Origin: Entamoeba invadens IP1
Lineage: Eukaryota > Evosea > Mastigamoebida > Endamoebidae
Direction of reading: 5' to 3'
Assembly (NCBI RefSeq): GCF_000330505.1
Contig: NW_004443692.1
Coordinates: 386,863-414,602 of the forward strand
Length of the DNA: 27,740 bases
The notes under the pieces were generated by a model. It was not told the origin of the DNA, did not search any database, and saw only the letters and a program-made list of their open reading frames with translations. Below, in pieces: positions 26,954 to 27,740 of the stretch. Each line of letters begins with the position of its first letter. Position 1 is the first letter of the stretch. A program made the position numbers and the translations under genes.

Positions 26954-27740
26954 ATGGTATTTCAGTACCTCGTCGTTTTTGTCAGCTTGGCGGTGGCCCT
27001 CCCAAGCAAATGGGGATACGCCTTCCCCACAAACAGATATTATCAATTGGACAAAGGAACTTGTTGGGCGTTTGGGATCATAGGCATGTTGGAGCATTCA
27101 TATCGTGAAAACGGCCGCCAAAAGGGGTTTTTGGCAGACAACGAGTTTGTTCGGCTGAACGTTCAGTCGAGCGCCATTTTAATGGAACAAGCTTGTCAAA
27201 AGTATCCGTCTGTATGTAACACTCCAGGCGATGATGTGATGTATGGATCAACCGAAGGAGGTGAAATCAACTGGTTCTATTCATTCCCGTTTTTGTATGA
27301 TAAGATTCTTCCAAGCGCTGTTTGCCCTTACACGGAAACCACAGAGACGCAATTTGTGTGTGACGGGATGGACGAAGCGTTGAAGACGAACCCTATCAGT
27401 TTTGATATTTCGGAGATGTTGACAACTTATAACATTGAACAAACAAAGGAATTGATGCTCAAAAAGAAAATCCCCGTTGGGTTTGGTTCATTGATCCACG
27501 ACTCGAGATATTACATTCCATGCACCGAAGAATATCAAAAATTCTGTAACACACAGTTCTTCGAAGTTGTTAATTGCCCACAAGACATGCAATATTTGAG
27601 TGAGAAGTGTTCGCTTTTCGTCATGCCAATGTACTCGACTGATGGTGAATTCAATTATCATGGAACTATTGAACCGGAAGGTGGACATGCGATGGTCACT
27701 ATTGGATATAATGATGAGTATGTCACACATGAAGGTGTAA
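26954..27740 (+). CDS. Papain-like cysteine protease (family C1), prodomain-less, truncated by window end
   Basis: The frame opens at ATG 26954 and runs off the right edge after 262 codons. Residues 1 to 18 are a signal peptide or N-terminal anchor (MVFQYLVVFVSLAVALPS). Residues 31 to 40 read QLDKGTCWAF: Gln31 forms the oxyanion hole and Cys37 is the nucleophile, at papain spacing. GGHAMVTIGYND supplies the catalytic His245; the Asn would lie beyond the window. Only 36 residues precede Cys37, and an in-frame stop lies at 26939, so there is no inhibitor_I29 prodomain, unlike the classical Entamoeba CP-A and CP-B enzymes. This resembles the membrane-associated CP-C group, as I recall it. The middle part between Cys37 and His245 is long and Cys-containing. 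Substrate specificity is not visible. Confidence 0.88.
   Translation, partial: MVFQYLVVFVSLAVALPSKWGYAFPTNRYYQLDKGTCWAFGIIGMLEHSYRENGRQKGFLADNEFVRLNVQSSAILMEQACQKYPSVCNTPGDDVMYGSTEGGEINWFYSFPFLYDKILPSAVCPYTETTETQFVCDGMDEALKTNPISFDISEMLTTYNIEQTKELMLKKKIPVGFGSLIHDSRYYIPCTEEYQKFCNTQFFEVVNCPQDMQYLSEKCSLFVMPMYSTDGEFNYHGTIEPEGGHAMVTIGYNDEYVTHEGV

Noticed and set aside
15188..27740. An operon-like lysosomal gene cluster (V-ATPase, CPBF-like, ARL1-like, protease)
   Set aside because: The genes lie on both strands, are separated by nuclear-function genes and have their own promoters; the shared theme may be chance.
1..27740. CRISPR arrays, rRNA or tRNA genes
   Set aside because: I saw no regularly spaced identical repeats and no cloverleaf or rRNA-like stretch; AT simple sequence explains the repetitive parts.

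Overview
The window looks like nuclear genomic DNA of an Entamoeba species. Reasons: AT-rich intergenic DNA, compact and mostly intronless genes on both strands, introns that begin with GTTTGT, and Entamoeba-type families (TLDc proteins, BspA-type leucine-rich repeat proteins, a PPC-repeat receptor with a GYxxL tail, and a prodomain-less papain-like protease). The coding regions use more C/G-ending codons than I would expect for E. histolytica, so E. invadens or another non-histolytica species is my guess; this is inference.

Layout. 1-328: 3' end of an aldose 1-epimerase-like gene. 1819-2649: TLDc protein with a possible myristoylation site. 2911-4644 and 4991-5935 (minus): two orphan proteins. 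5936-8135: AT-rich DNA with a small ORF and one copy of a diverged repeat. 8136-8399: small hypothetical protein. 8689-9819: ten-repeat BspA-type LRR protein. 9974-10149: inverted copy of the same repeat, with MITE-like ends. 10329-11127 (minus): an orphan gene interrupted by a frameshift or a 40-nt intron. 12197-12429: a perfect 32-bp inverted repeat around a 100-N assembly gap, probably a collapsed DNA transposon. 12697-13356: second TLDc protein. 14026-14682: orphan. 15188-17770: V-ATPase subunit a. 17889-20558 (minus): CPBF-like lysosomal sorting receptor. 20818-21702: SNAPC1/SNAP43-like protein, two introns. 21724-22380 (minus): ARL1-like GTPase, two introns and a 4-nt first exon. 22445-23424 (minus): WD40 protein, one intron. 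23679-26696: CTR9-like Paf1-complex subunit. 26954-27740: papain-like cysteine protease, cut by the window end.

How the genes relate. Several products fit the endomembrane and lysosomal pathway: the V-ATPase subunit acidifies compartments, the ARL1-like GTPase would act at the trans-Golgi, the CPBF-like receptor would carry hydrolases, and the C1 protease is a secretory-pathway hydrolase. SNAPC1 and CTR9 are nuclear transcription proteins. This proximity is not evidence of co-regulation, because these are single-gene eukaryotic units.

The most informative part is 20.8-23.4 kb. Three neighbouring genes there can only be read by removing five GTTTGT introns, which restores continuous conserved proteins. 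I found no CRISPR array, rRNA or tRNA. No convincing wholly new system is visible; the best leads are the split genes, the transposon-like repeats and the orphan proteins.
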